The position numbers and the translations under genes are program-made. Source: an uncultured Eubacterium sp. (GTDB taxonomy: Bacteria; Bacillota; Clostridia; Peptostreptococcales; Anaerovoracaceae). From it: a stretch of 64,000 bases of DNA. Positions 1 through 9,527 of this stretch are shown here, one piece after another (positions within the stretch are counted from its first letter, which is position 1; each line of letters opens with the position of its first letter). Location of the stretch: NCBI GenBank assembly GCA_946555345.1, contig CAMNSS010000014.1:27977-91976 (forward strand). The letters are read 5' to 3'. The notes below the pieces were generated by a model. The model was not told the origin of the DNA. It made no database searches and worked only from the letters and a program-made list of their open reading frames with translations.

Positions 1-664
1 CCTCTCTTCTGCCCAGGCTCGCAACCTTCCCGTCCTCAATGACCATCACGCGGTCAGCCATTTGCATGATCCGCTCCTGATGGGAAATCAGGATGAGGCT
101 CTGGTTTTCATCTTTTTTGATTTCTTCAAACTGCTCGATCAGCATGGAAAAGCTCCAGAGGTCGATCCCTGCTTCCGGTTCGTCGAAGATGCAAATTTTA
201 TGGGGCTTTGCCAGCACCGTAGCGATTTCCAGCCGCTTCATCTCACCGCCGGAAAGCGTATTGTCCACTTGGCGCTTCACATATTCCTGCGCACACAGGC
301 CTACCCTGCTCAAAAGCGCACAGCATTCCGCTTCATCCTTCGGCTCGCCTGCGGCCAGGGAGATCAGCTTGTCCACCGTCATGCCTTTGAACCGCGGCGG
401 CTGCTGGAACGCAAAGCCGATTCCCGCCTTGGCTCTTTCGTCAATGTCATAGCCCGTGATATCCTCGCCATCCAGCATCACCGTTCCTGTTTTCGCCTGC
501 TCGATTCCCATCAGCACCTTGGCAAGCGTCGATTTGCCGCCTCCATTCGGCCCTGTGATTACCAGCATTTCGCCCTTTTGCACATCAAAGCTTACATCCG
601 ATAATATCGTTCGCTCCGTTCCGTTCTCATAGACGGAAAAAGCCAGATTTTCTACTTCAAGCAT
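1..664 (-). CDS. SufC-like ABC transporter ATP-binding protein (3' end outside window)
   Basis: Minus-strand reading from CAT at 662-664 gives MLEVENLAFSVYENG...ITGPNGGGKSTLAKVLMGIE...LSGGEMKRLEIATVLAKPHKICIFDEPEAGID...LISHQERIMQMADRVMVIEDGKV: Walker A, signature and Walker B present. Confidence 0.85.
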   Translation of the reverse strand, partial: MLEVENLAFSVYENGTERTILSDVSFDVQKGEMLVITGPNGGGKSTLAKVLMGIEQAKTGTVMLDGEDITGYDIDERAKAGIGFAFQQPPRFKGMTVDKLISLAAGEPKDEAECCALLSRVGLCAQEYVKRQVDNTLSGGEMKRLEIATVLAKPHKICIFDEPEAGIDLWSFSMLIEQFEEIKKDENQSLILISHQERIMQMADRVMVIEDGKVASLGRRE

Positions 665-1079
665 CTGCCATTCCTTTCTCGTTAAAACTGCATATGCATT
701 TATTATAAGCCTTTGCAGGGGAAATAGCAATCATATTAAACTCTTTTGGTAAAGTTTTGAGTGGGAGGATTTTGGGATGGAATACGGAGAGCGGCCGTTC
801 AGCTTATGGATATGCAAAAGTGAAAAGATGCAAAGAGGGCGACGGTTGTAACCACGATTGCAAATGAGGAAAAACGACCAACTTACGGATTCCATCCAAA
901 ATACGAAAACGAAACTGGTGAACGCTGAAACAGCGAGCCAAGGCAAAAAGCACAACACCGACTCCGTATGTGAAAATCAATCAAATGATAGCATCAAAAG
1001 AAGAAAGAAACGAATGCTGAAACAGCGAACCAAAGCACGAAACGGCGAAGACCATGCACAAAACAGAGAAACGAAAACC

Positions 1080-1445
1080 TGAAACCAATTCGGATGGAGA
1101 AAACCAAAAGACCGAGCAACAACGCCCATTAGAAAGATAAAAAAGAAAATGCTGGGCAACAACGCTCATTCAACTTATGCAGAAGATAGAAAGACACCTA
1201 GGAACGAAACAGCAAAGACGAAGCCTGAAACCGATTCGGGCGACAAAAACCGAAAGACCAAGCGGCAATGCCCATCAGAAAGATAAAAAAAGAAAATGCT
1301 GGGCAACAACGCTCATTCAATTTATTCAGAAGATAGAAGGACACCTAGGAACGAAACAGCAAAGATGAAGCCTGAAACCGATTCGGGCGACGAAAACCAA
1401 ACCACCACAATACACCAGCAAAAATCCCGGCTTCAAAAAAACTGT
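1080..1445. repeat. A-rich tandem repeat, about 147 bp period, roughly 2.3 copies
   Basis: 'gaaaatgctgggcaacaacgctcattcaa..agaagatagaa.gacacctaggaacgaaacagcaaaga.gaagcctgaaaccgattcgggcgac' recurs; the 'gctgggcaac' anchor is at 1151 and about 1298. Confidence 0.85.
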
Positions 1446-1452
1446 CAAGATC

Positions 1453-2202
1453 CTAAATCAAACAAAGCCCCGCGCCCATCCGCCGATACGTTCCGCCTTC
1501 CCGTCGGTAAGAGCAAAACAGCTCCGGCTCGCAACAGGTGCAATGCGGGCTTATTTCGATGTGTTCCGGCTTTATGCCTGCATCGATAAGCTGCCGTTCG
1601 TTGACAGCCTTTAAATCGATATAATACTTTTCGCCGGGCGGATTGCCAGGAACTTGATTCGGCGGCCTGCTCGGCGCTTGCTCCGCCATCTCATCAATGA
1701 AAGGCCACGATTCTTGAAATGCCCGGCAAACCTCAGCGCCAGTTTCAAAGCAGCACTTGCTGATTCCCGGTCCGATATAAGCAAAGATATCTTCACCGTG
1801 GCAACCAAATTCCGTACACATTTTTTTCACAGCCTTTGGCGCGATTCCTTTGACCGTACCGCGCCAGCCTGCATGGACAAGTCCGATCGCCTCTTTGGTT
1901 GGGTCAAAAAAGTATACGGGCAGGCAATCTGCATGCACCGTCGTCAAAAGCACGCCTTTCACATTTGCAATCAGCCCGTCCGTATCCGCCAGCTCTAGCG
2001 GATACTGCGGCTTTTCCATAACTGCCTCGATATGATCCTGATGCACCTGCTTCGGCCATACAGGCAGAGCATCCGCAAGGCCAGCCTCTTCAAAAACATC
2101 CGCCCGGTCATAAGGAAAACCATCGGCTGCACCGCTTTTCAGCGAAAAGAATCCCTTAACCTGTTCAAACTGTGAGAACACGCTGATATATTTCTCATTC
2201 AT
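1453..2202 (-). CDS. pgeF: YfiH/laccase-domain (DUF152) family protein, putative purine nucleoside phosphorylase
   Basis: VLLTTVHADCLPVYFFDPTKEAIGLVHAGWRGTVKGIAPKAV and GPGISKCCFETG motifs of the YfiH/YlmD family. Confidence 0.88.
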   Translation of the reverse strand: MNEKYISVFSQFEQVKGFFSLKSGAADGFPYDRADVFEEAGLADALPVWPKQVHQDHIEAVMEKPQYPLELADTDGLIANVKGVLLTTVHADCLPVYFFDPTKEAIGLVHAGWRGTVKGIAPKAVKKMCTEFGCHGEDIFAYIGPGISKCCFETGAEVCRAFQESWPFIDEMAEQAPSRPPNQVPGNPPGEKYYIDLKAVNERQLIDAGIKPEHIEISPHCTCCEPELFCSYRREGGTYRRMGAGLCLI

Positions 2203-2278
2203 ATGCCATCACTCCTCGGTCGCATGATTTTTTCACGGTTCATTTTATGTGCGCTTGCCGATTGCAAAGATGCGGCGT

Positions 2279-2824
2279 TCATACAAGCAACCATGCACAG
2301 ACTAATAATGCAACGCCCAAAACCCATAACAATATATTCGGTTTCTTTTCACATATGAAACAATCCGGCTTCTTCGGGTCAATATAAATGCGGCGGTATT
2401 CGCCTTCGGAAAAATTCCTCTCGAGCTTCCGTTTCGGGAAGCTTTGCGCCGTCTGTTCCCGGTAAAATACGCCTCCGTATTCATATGCAAAGACCGGGCT
2501 GTAGCTTGTCATGCCGTAAGAGCCGAAATAGCGGTTTGCGCCTTCATATCTTCCCATGATTGGCATATGGCAGCGGAAGGTGATGGATGTCAAATGAAAT
2601 GCCGTGATGAGCATGATTGCCGCCATACAAAGCGCCCACACGAACACGACCCGCTCCTCGCCGAAAAAGTACAGCACCGCCAAGGTCACAGCCCCGATTG
2701 CGGTAAACCCCGCTCCGATCAATAGGGCGTTTTTTCTGTTTTTAATGCCCCGGTTCAAAATGCCTGCCACCATACTGCAAAGTCCCAGCCCGATGAAGGC
2801 GATAGAACAAAACAAAAGCTTCAT
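2279..2824 (-). CDS. Membrane protein, DUF3592-like
   Basis: Hydrophobic N- and C-terminal segments (MKLLFCSIAFIGLGLCSMVAGIL; ILLWVLGVALLVCAWLLV); start chosen at MKLLFCS. Confidence 0.55.
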   Translation of the reverse strand: MKLLFCSIAFIGLGLCSMVAGILNRGIKNRKNALLIGAGFTAIGAVTLAVLYFFGEERVVFVWALCMAAIMLITAFHLTSITFRCHMPIMGRYEGANRYFGSYGMTSYSPVFAYEYGGVFYREQTAQSFPKRKLERNFSEGEYRRIYIDPKKPDCFICEKKPNILLWVLGVALLVCAWLLV

Positions 2825-2889
2825 AGATTCCTCCAAATTATATTGAAACGAGGGGAGGCGGCAAAACTTGCCCGCCTCATACCGCACCC

Positions 2890-3339
2890 TTAAACGAGCG
2901 ATGCCAGCAACGCTTGGCAGCCTTCGATCACATCTGCATACGTTTCTTCAAAATCTCCCGTATACCACGGATCGGCGATGCTCCTGTCCTTTCCCGCAAA
3001 GTCCAAGAGCTTGGATACTTTGCCTTGCGGATCGCCGCCGCATATCACAGTGATGTTCCTCACATTTGCATCATCCATTCCAATTAAATAATCAAATTTC
3101 CCATAATCCGCCTTTGTAAGTTGCCTTGCACATCGCTTGCTATATGGAATACCGTTTTCTGTCAGCATTTTCTTCGTTCCAAGGTGCGTATCGTTTCCGA
3201 TTTCTTCCCTGCTGGTTGCGGCTGATTCAATATAAAAACTGTCCGCTACGCCCGCCTGCGCCGCCATGTGTTTCAAGACAAACTCCGCCATCGGAGAGCG
3301 GCAGATATTGCCGTGGCAAACGAATAGTATCTTTATCAT
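2890..3339 (-). CDS. Low-molecular-weight protein-tyrosine phosphatase
   Basis: MIKILFVCHGNICRSPMAEFVLKHM (CX5R active site) and DPWYTGDFEETY. Confidence 0.95.
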   Translation of the reverse strand: MIKILFVCHGNICRSPMAEFVLKHMAAQAGVADSFYIESAATSREEIGNDTHLGTKKMLTENGIPYSKRCARQLTKADYGKFDYLIGMDDANVRNITVICGGDPQGKVSKLLDFAGKDRSIADPWYTGDFEETYADVIEGCQALLASLV

Positions 3340-6300
3340 ATCTCAAACCCTCCACTGATAATAAATTCACGCAAAAGGTTATCCACTTTTACGTTCACTT
3401 TCGGGGGAATCATTTTGACCCCTTCGCGTTTTTCAAAATACGCCTTTGCCTTTGCTTTATCAACTGTCTTTTTCAAATCGTCATACCGCCCAAACTCGTT
3501 GATATTCGACGCATTTAACTTTAAGCTCATGATGTTCCTTAATTTCAGCTCATCAACGCCGAAAGCAACTGCCACGCTATGGATTTGATCATCCTTCGCT
3601 TTCGATAAGTATTCGGTAATATAATCACGAACCGTTTTCCCTTCTGTTACGACTACATCCCCTCGCTGGATGTCATGCAGGAAAATATCGGCATATTTCT
3701 GTTCCTCCTGGGAAAGCGCAGCAAAAGTTTTATGCAGCTCTGCTTCTGCCTGTTCTGCCGCCTCTTTCGCCCCTTCAGCCCTAAGCAGCTTCATGTATTT
3801 CTCAAAACGGGAATTCATGTAATCTGCATCTATGCGCCCCGTATCAATTTCAGTAATGTATCCGGCGAGATCATATGGTATATCATCGCTGCCGCTCTCC
3901 CCGCCGTCTTCGCCGGAGAGTTCCTTGTAACGCAATACCAATATCAAATACGTCTTTTCATCGAACAATATTTTGATGGTCTCTCCAGTGTTTTCACTGG
4001 CATACTCTGAAATGCTCCACTGAAACCCTTGTATCTTCGCCGCCTCAAGATATTCGTTTAATTCATTAAATCGCTTTGCAAATTTTCTGCATACGGCGAC
4101 GTCAGATGGCAGCTTCTCAAAATTCTCTACGCCTGCGTTGCGAAACATCTCATCAATGTCGCCAAAGATTTTGTTCATCGCCTGCAAATTCCCGTCAAGG
4201 CGCTGGACAAACAAGCCTAACGGTTTATCCCCTGAATAGAGCTTCACTGCGGCATTGATATTTCGCTCCATCGTATGAGGCCTGCGGTAATACCTGATCG
4301 TGCCAAACGGTTTATCTGCGCCAAATAAACGGTTCGTCCTTGAAAAAGCCTGGATAATGTTTTCATAGAAAAGAACCTTATCCAGATAAAGCGTATTGAT
4401 CCATTTGGAATCAAAGCCTGTGAGCATTTGGTCAACAACAATCAGCAAGTCGATTTGCTTTTCCGGCGTATTCGCAATTCTCTCATAAGGCTTTTTATGG
4501 GCTAAACGGGCGGCAATGTCCTTTTTCATTTTTGCAAAGGAAGGAATCGTAAAGTCCTGCCCGTATTTTGCATTATAATCTTCAATGATTTCAGCAAGCC
4601 CGTCTTCTTTGTAAACAGCATTTCCGTTGTTATCAATATTCGGGTCAAACAATGCGGCAACTTTTAATTCCGGCTTCATGGCTTTGAATATTCGATAATA
4701 GTTGATGGCTTCCGGGATGCTGCTGGTCGCAAAAATTGCGTGGAACTTACTATTGCGACTGAGCGTAACCCAGTTTTCTAAAATGTCCCCTGCGACGGCA
4801 GTCGTGTGCGCTTCCGTTTGGTATTGGGCGTTAGGAATGTAATCCTCGATGCCTTTCATATAATTCCCAGCATTGTCGAGGCGGCCAACCATGCCCACTT
4901 GACCTTTATCCATGTATTTATAATAAATCTTGCTCTTTGCCGGATCAGCAATGGCGTCCTCTTCCGCTTCTGCTTTTGCTTTTTCCAATGCGACAACCTT
5001 TCTCACATCCTTATCCTTGAACGTCAGCACTTTATATGGGTCGAAGCCAAGCACATTCTTATCACGTATGCCATCAGCAATGCTATAACGGTGGAGTTCA
5101 TCGCCAAAAACCGTGGCAGTCGTATTTTTCTTCTTTTGGTTTTCGTCTTGGATCGGCGTTCCCGTAAAACCAAAAAAGATTGCCCGTGGAAAAGTCGTCT
5201 TAATCGTAACCAGCATATCGCCAAAGGTAGAGCGGTGCGCTTCATCAACGATAAATACGATTCTTTTTTGGTTTATGGATTCGATATCGCTTGCTTTTAA
5301 CCCGCCTGCTTCATCTTTAATATTGCTCATTTTCTGGATCGAAGTAACGATCAAAGTATCTGAGTCGTTCGTGCTTTTCAGCTTTGTAATCAAAACGCCT
5401 GTGTTTTCAGTTGCCTGGACGGATTCATTCTCATCAGCAAAGCCACGGTACTCTTTTAACGACTGTGTGCCAAGCTCGATCCGATCCATGAGGAAAACAA
5501 CCTTATCAGCATCCTTGGAGCTTGCGATCAACTGAGCCGATTTAAAGCTCGTCATCGTCTTGCCCGAACCGGTAGTATGCCATACATAGCCGCCAAGCTG
5601 GTTGTTTCCTTCCCATTTTGTTTTCGCAACCTTATCGGAAATAGCGCTTGCGGCAAAATACTGATAGCTCCTCATGACTTTAAGAATACCGTCAGAACCG
5701 TCGGCTACCGTGTAAAATCCAATGAGCTGGTGCGCCATCGGGATGGAAAGGAGCGTAGAGGCCACCTTGTCCCAATCGTTGATCGGTTCATTGTTATAAT
5801 CCGCCCAATGAAAGTAATAATCCGGATTAAATTTCCCATCAGGTCCCGGGTTCGCAAAGTAAACAGCTTCCTCCGGCTCCATCGCCACAAAAATCTGGAT
5901 CAAAGAAAACAAGCCGCTAAAAATGCCTTCATGGGAATACTTTTCTATCTGGTGACAGGCTTGGCTTACGGGAATGCCGCTTTTCTTTAGTTCGATGTGG
6001 ATCACAGGCATTCCGTTAATCAGCAGCATTAAATCGCCCCGCCGGTCGTTTAACAACTTAGATTTTGTATGGAATTTAGGTTGTCGGACAATTTGATAAC
6101 GGCTTTGCCCCGCTGCAATTTCACGGCGGTCATATATTTTTAAGCCGACTTCTTTTCCAAAATGCAGCTTATCATCAGGGTTATCCCGCACAATAGACAC
6201 GCTCTTCCCATTGATAAACCCGTTTAGCTTCAACGGCGTACGAAGGTTTTCTATCTGCTCTATGATCTGCTGCATTTCCCCGTCCGTGAGGGGATAGTCA

Positions 6301-6461
6301 TTTAGCCTGTCGATATCCCTGTTGTTGTCAAAAAGGATGCCTGCCCAATTCCGAAGCAAGTCTTGCTCCGTGCAATTTTTTAAGACTTCTTTCTCCCATC
6401 CTTTTTCAGAGAGGATTTTAATGAAGGCTTCTTCAAAATCAGCTTCTTTACGAAAAATCAT
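3336..6461 (-). CDS. hsdR: Type I restriction endonuclease subunit R
   Basis: HsdR N-terminal nuclease region (HIELKKSG), GGYVWHTTGSGKTMTSFKSAQ, VDEAHRSTFGDM, FFGFTGTPI, AFSRTNRLF. Confidence 0.96.
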   Translation of the reverse strand: MIFRKEADFEEAFIKILSEKGWEKEVLKNCTEQDLLRNWAGILFDNNRDIDRLNDYPLTDGEMQQIIEQIENLRTPLKLNGFINGKSVSIVRDNPDDKLHFGKEVGLKIYDRREIAAGQSRYQIVRQPKFHTKSKLLNDRRGDLMLLINGMPVIHIELKKSGIPVSQACHQIEKYSHEGIFSGLFSLIQIFVAMEPEEAVYFANPGPDGKFNPDYYFHWADYNNEPINDWDKVASTLLSIPMAHQLIGFYTVADGSDGILKVMRSYQYFAASAISDKVAKTKWEGNNQLGGYVWHTTGSGKTMTSFKSAQLIASSKDADKVVFLMDRIELGTQSLKEYRGFADENESVQATENTGVLITKLKSTNDSDTLIVTSIQKMSNIKDEAGGLKASDIESINQKRIVFIVDEAHRSTFGDMLVTIKTTFPRAIFFGFTGTPIQDENQKKKNTTATVFGDELHRYSIADGIRDKNVLGFDPYKVLTFKDKDVRKVVALEKAKAEAEEDAIADPAKSKIYYKYMDKGQVGMVGRLDNAGNYMKGIEDYIPNAQYQTEAHTTAVAGDILENWVTLSRNSKFHAIFATSSIPEAINYYRIFKAMKPELKVAALFDPNIDNNGNAVYKEDGLAEIIEDYNAKYGQDFTIPSFAKMKKDIAARLAHKKPYERIANTPEKQIDLLIVVDQMLTGFDSKWINTLYLDKVLFYENIIQAFSRTNRLFGADKPFGTIRYYRRPHTMERNINAAVKLYSGDKPLGLFVQRLDGNLQAMNKIFGDIDEMFRNAGVENFEKLPSDVAVCRKFAKRFNELNEYLEAAKIQGFQWSISEYASENTGETIKILFDEKTYLILVLRYKELSGEDGGESGSDDIPYDLAGYITEIDTGRIDADYMNSRFEKYMKLLRAEGAKEAAEQAEAELHKTFAALSQEEQKYADIFLHDIQRGDVVVTEGKTVRDYITEYLSKAKDDQIHSVAVAFGVDELKLRNIMSLKLNASNINEFGRYDDLKKTVDKAKAKAYFEKREGVKMIPPKVNVKVDNLLREFIISGGFEI

Positions 6462-6513
6462 TGCGACTTCCTCCTGGCATTTGTCATTTGCGTTTTCCCC
6501 TGTTGTTATCGGA

Positions 6514-6659
6514 TTATGCTTTCATCAGAAAATCAACGGGGATTTTTTCGATCACTTCTGCGCTTGGCATATCATAAAACCACTGGTAATAAGCATAAAA
6601 TTCAGCTATGGAAAGAGCAACATTGAAATCAGGATATTTGTGTCTAACATGATTCGCAT
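6514..6659 (-). pseudogene. PIN-domain toxin remnant (internal deletion)
   Basis: Starts MRIMLDTNILISMLLFP* at 6659, overlapping the antitoxin stop; a shifted frame downstream ends ...EVIEKIPVDFLMKA*, resembling a PIN-family C-terminus. Confidence 0.65.
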
Positions 6660-6919
6660 TTATATTGTTCTCCTCGTTCTGCACGAATTTCCTTTACAAA
6701 TTTTATAACATCCTCCTCATTTTTAATGCCCAATTCCTCTGCCATGCCCTGAAAAGCCTCCTGTGCTTTTAGCAAAGCATTCGTGGAAGCATTTGTTATG
6801 ATAACCCTGTCTCCTTCTTCCATAAAAAGGATTTTATCTCCTTCTCGTATTCCAAGCGCTTTTCTGATTGCGATAGGTATTGTAATTTGACCTTTCGACG
6901 TTACTTTTGCCAATTCCAT
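6644..6919 (-). CDS. AbrB/MazE-type antitoxin (SpoVT-AbrB domain)
   Basis: MELAKVTSKGQITIPIAIRKALGIREGDKILFMEEGDRVII. Confidence 0.92.
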   Translation of the reverse strand: MELAKVTSKGQITIPIAIRKALGIREGDKILFMEEGDRVIITNASTNALLKAQEAFQGMAEELGIKNEEDVIKFVKEIRAERGEQYKCESC

Positions 6920-7214
6920 ATTTGTAATCCCCTTTCTGCATTCCTTACTTTCCTTGTTTTTTATTGTATGTAATAATAGTAAAATGTCAATCTGTTTTTC
7001 TAGTTTAATTTTTTCGGTAAGCAAACAGTAGAAAATATATCGCAAATTCTATCAAAAATATCAACATCTTTAGGGATAACGAACATCGAATTGCGTTAGC
7101 TACAATCCTGCTTCTCCCTATTTTGTTTCACACATAAATCAATGAATTGCACGCAATATTTGAAATTTGTCCGTCTATAGTTATTGAAATTGCTTTTGAT
7201 TCATGCTACAATAA

Positions 7215-7865
7215 ATGCATACGACATTTTATAATTGCGTGCAGGAAGTTGGTGTTTACTTGAATAAAAAAGAAATTGCAAAAACGGTACTCGAAAATAA
7301 AGGCGGCATAGCAAAAACTGCTGACTTTACAGCAGAAGGCATAAAGAATTATGATGTGGCTGCACTTTGTAAAGAAGGTTTTATCGAAAGAATAAGGCGA
7401 GGCGTTTATCAGTTTCCACAAAGCAATCAAGTTACAGAAGAACAATTGATACGAGAGCTTCTTCCGCAAGGGATTGTTTGTGTGGAATCTGCCTTGTTTC
7501 ATTATGGGTATAGTGATTTTTCTCCCCGTGAATGGTCTGTTGCCGTGCCAAGAACAGCGTCCCGCGCAATAAAAAAAATAGAAGAATTTCCGATAAAAGC
7601 TTACTATATTCAAAAACAAATTTTCCAGATGGGAAAAACCACAGATGATTTTAACGGCGTAGCGCTTGCCGTATATGATCGAGAACGCACAATATGTGAT
7701 TGTTTTAAGTACCGGACAAAACTTGATAGCGAAACTTTTAACAAAGCTGTCAACGCATACGCAACCGATAAAAATAAAAATCTTGCGAACCTTTCGAAGT
7801 ACGCAAAAGAAATGAAACTTTATACAAAAGTTATGAATATAATGGAGGTGTTACTCAATGGCTGA
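7215..7865 (+). CDS. AbiEi-family antitoxin (type IV TA); true start may be TTG near 7260
   Basis: KKEIAKTVLENKGGIAKTADF...GFIERIRRGVYQFP...ERTICDCFKYR; 8 bp overlap with the downstream nucleotidyltransferase. Confidence 0.85.
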   Translation: MHTTFYNCVQEVGVYLNKKEIAKTVLENKGGIAKTADFTAEGIKNYDVAALCKEGFIERIRRGVYQFPQSNQVTEEQLIRELLPQGIVCVESALFHYGYSDFSPREWSVAVPRTASRAIKKIEEFPIKAYYIQKQIFQMGKTTDDFNGVALAVYDRERTICDCFKYRTKLDSETFNKAVNAYATDKNKNLANLSKYAKEMKLYTKVMNIMEVLLNG

Positions 7866-8754
7866 TATCGCTGCATCTGTGCTTGCAAGATTGAAAAACA
7901 AGGCAAAAGAAAGTGGAAGAAGCTATCAGCTTTGCCTGCAGCTTTTCTGTCAAGAGGAGTTTCTGCGCCGTTTGGAAAAATCTAAATACTCCGAAAACCT
8001 CGTGCTTAAAGGTGGATTATTCATATATTCTATTACCGATTTTGACAGCCGTGTAACGGTAGATGTTGATTTTCTTCTTCGTAAAGTACCAGGCGCTCCC
8101 GAACAGTTAAAATCTGTATTAGAAGAAATTATAGCTACCCTTACAGGAAATGATTTTATTACTTTTGAAATTAAGAATATTGCTCCTATCGCTGTTGCAA
8201 AAAAATATGCGGGTATTGGCGCATCGATCGTTGCCCACATTAAAAATACAAGAACTCCATTCAGTATTGATTTCGGCGTTGGCGATGTCATTGTACCCAA
8301 ACAGGAAAAACGAAAAATTCCGACACAGCTTGATGATTTTATCGCACCGACAGTAAACACCTATTCTCTTGAAACAACGATAGCCGAAAAGATTGACGCT
8401 ATCCTTAGCCTTATGGAGTTCTCCAGCAGAATGAAAGACTATTATGATATATATTATCTTGCAAATAAGTTTGATTTCGATGGAGCAACGCTAACAGAAG
8501 CATTAAGAAAAACTTTTGAAAATCGCGGACATAGTTTGACGCTTGAACCGTTTTGGCAAATGACAGCTTTTGGTAATGACGAAGCAATGCGGAAGAAATG
8601 GAGAGCTTTTGTTCGTAAAATCGACTCGAAAACGGATGATTACTGTACCGTTTTGAAAACAATAAAAGATTTCCTGGCAAAACCGTTTACAGCAGCGGCA
8701 GGAAACGAAAAATTTGCTGAAAAATGGTCTGCCGCCAATGGGAAGTGGACATAA
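7858..8754 (+). CDS. AbiEii-family nucleotidyltransferase toxin (DUF1814)
   Basis: LVLKGGLFIYSITDFDSRVTVDVDFLL, TTIAEKIDAILSL...RMKDYYDIYYL. Confidence 0.92.
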   Translation: MADIAASVLARLKNKAKESGRSYQLCLQLFCQEEFLRRLEKSKYSENLVLKGGLFIYSITDFDSRVTVDVDFLLRKVPGAPEQLKSVLEEIIATLTGNDFITFEIKNIAPIAVAKKYAGIGASIVAHIKNTRTPFSIDFGVGDVIVPKQEKRKIPTQLDDFIAPTVNTYSLETTIAEKIDAILSLMEFSSRMKDYYDIYYLANKFDFDGATLTEALRKTFENRGHSLTLEPFWQMTAFGNDEAMRKKWRAFVRKIDSKTDDYCTVLKTIKDFLAKPFTAAAGNEKFAEKWSAANGKWT

Positions 8755-9106
8755 GGGAGAAAGGAGAAAGAAAAGACAAAATGCACAATATAAATTGTTA
8801 GAAGTAATGGCTAACTCACTTGGATACAAAAAGATTACATGGGAAACGATTCAAAATCCTTATGCTCCAGATGGAATGAAAAAGCAATGGCAGGAACAGG
8901 CAACATCACAGCAAGCATATAATCCCTTGTTAAATGCAATGGCTAATATTATACTTCAAGAGTGTGAAAATACGGAGGAGAAGAAATGGGTACGAATATA
9001 TCAAAATTTTGATGTCAGAATACCGCTGTCCGTGTTTTTATCCGGGAAAGACTGCGCCACAAGGCCAAAGAGCTTCCCTTGGTTTTCCACCACATCATTC
9101 AAATAA
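8714..9106 (+). CDS. Hypothetical protein with a probably artefactual C-terminus (runs into antisense of a minus-strand remnant)
   Basis: YKLLEVMANSLGYKKITWETIQNPYAPDGMKKQWQEQATSQQ...EKKWVRIYQNFDVRIP looks coding; the rest is antisense to 9001-9126. Confidence 0.4.
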   Translation: MLKNGLPPMGSGHKGERRKKRQNAQYKLLEVMANSLGYKKITWETIQNPYAPDGMKKQWQEQATSQQAYNPLLNAMANIILQECENTEEKKWVRIYQNFDVRIPLSVFLSGKDCATRPKSFPWFSTTSFK

Positions 9107-9126
9107 ACTTCCTCATACGCTCTCAT
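9001..9126 (-). pseudogene. Truncated DUF3990-module associated ORF
   Basis: ATG at 9126 with upstream AAGGAG: MRAYEEVYLNDVVENQGKLFGLVAQSFPDKNTDS, then a short non-homologous tail and stop. Confidence 0.45.
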
Positions 9127-9168
9127 CGCCATCACTCCTTAAAAAGTGTACTGAAAACATTGGTTACT

Positions 9169-9513
9169 TTATTCATATCCGGACGTATCCACGCCGTATT
9201 TTTCTATAAATTGCTTTGCCAGCATCCTGTATCTCTTGGAATCAGCCGCATCCCTGTGCTTCATCAATTCCGCCAGCCATGAAAGGACATTCATTTCCTG
9301 AAAATCCAATATGTTTAAATTTTCCGTATCCAGTTCGTACTTATGCACCCAGCCATTGGCGTCATTTGGCCTGCATACAGCCCATGCTTTGGCAAGTTCA
9401 ATGTTTTCCGTCAAGTAAAAGCCTTTGCCATAATCATGTTTTTCTTCACCGTAGCCAAAGGTCGGTGCTACTGTTTTGGCTGAAGTCCCGTGATATAAAA
9501 TGATTTTTCCCAT
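9169..9513 (-). CDS. DUF3990-family protein (possible ADP-ribosyltransferase-like toxin), probably C-terminally truncated
   Basis: MGKIILYHGTSAKTV...HDYGKGFYLTENIELAKAWA...YGVDTSGYE*. Confidence 0.75.
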   Translation of the reverse strand: MGKIILYHGTSAKTVAPTFGYGEEKHDYGKGFYLTENIELAKAWAVCRPNDANGWVHKYELDTENLNILDFQEMNVLSWLAELMKHRDAADSKRYRMLAKQFIEKYGVDTSGYE

Positions 9514-9527
9514 ATCCGATTTTCCTC

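Noticed and set aside
3126-6708. + strand ORFs antisense to hsdR1 (for example 4806-5300, 5113-5535, 5577-5990)
   Set aside because: Strong hsdR coding evidence on the opposite strand.
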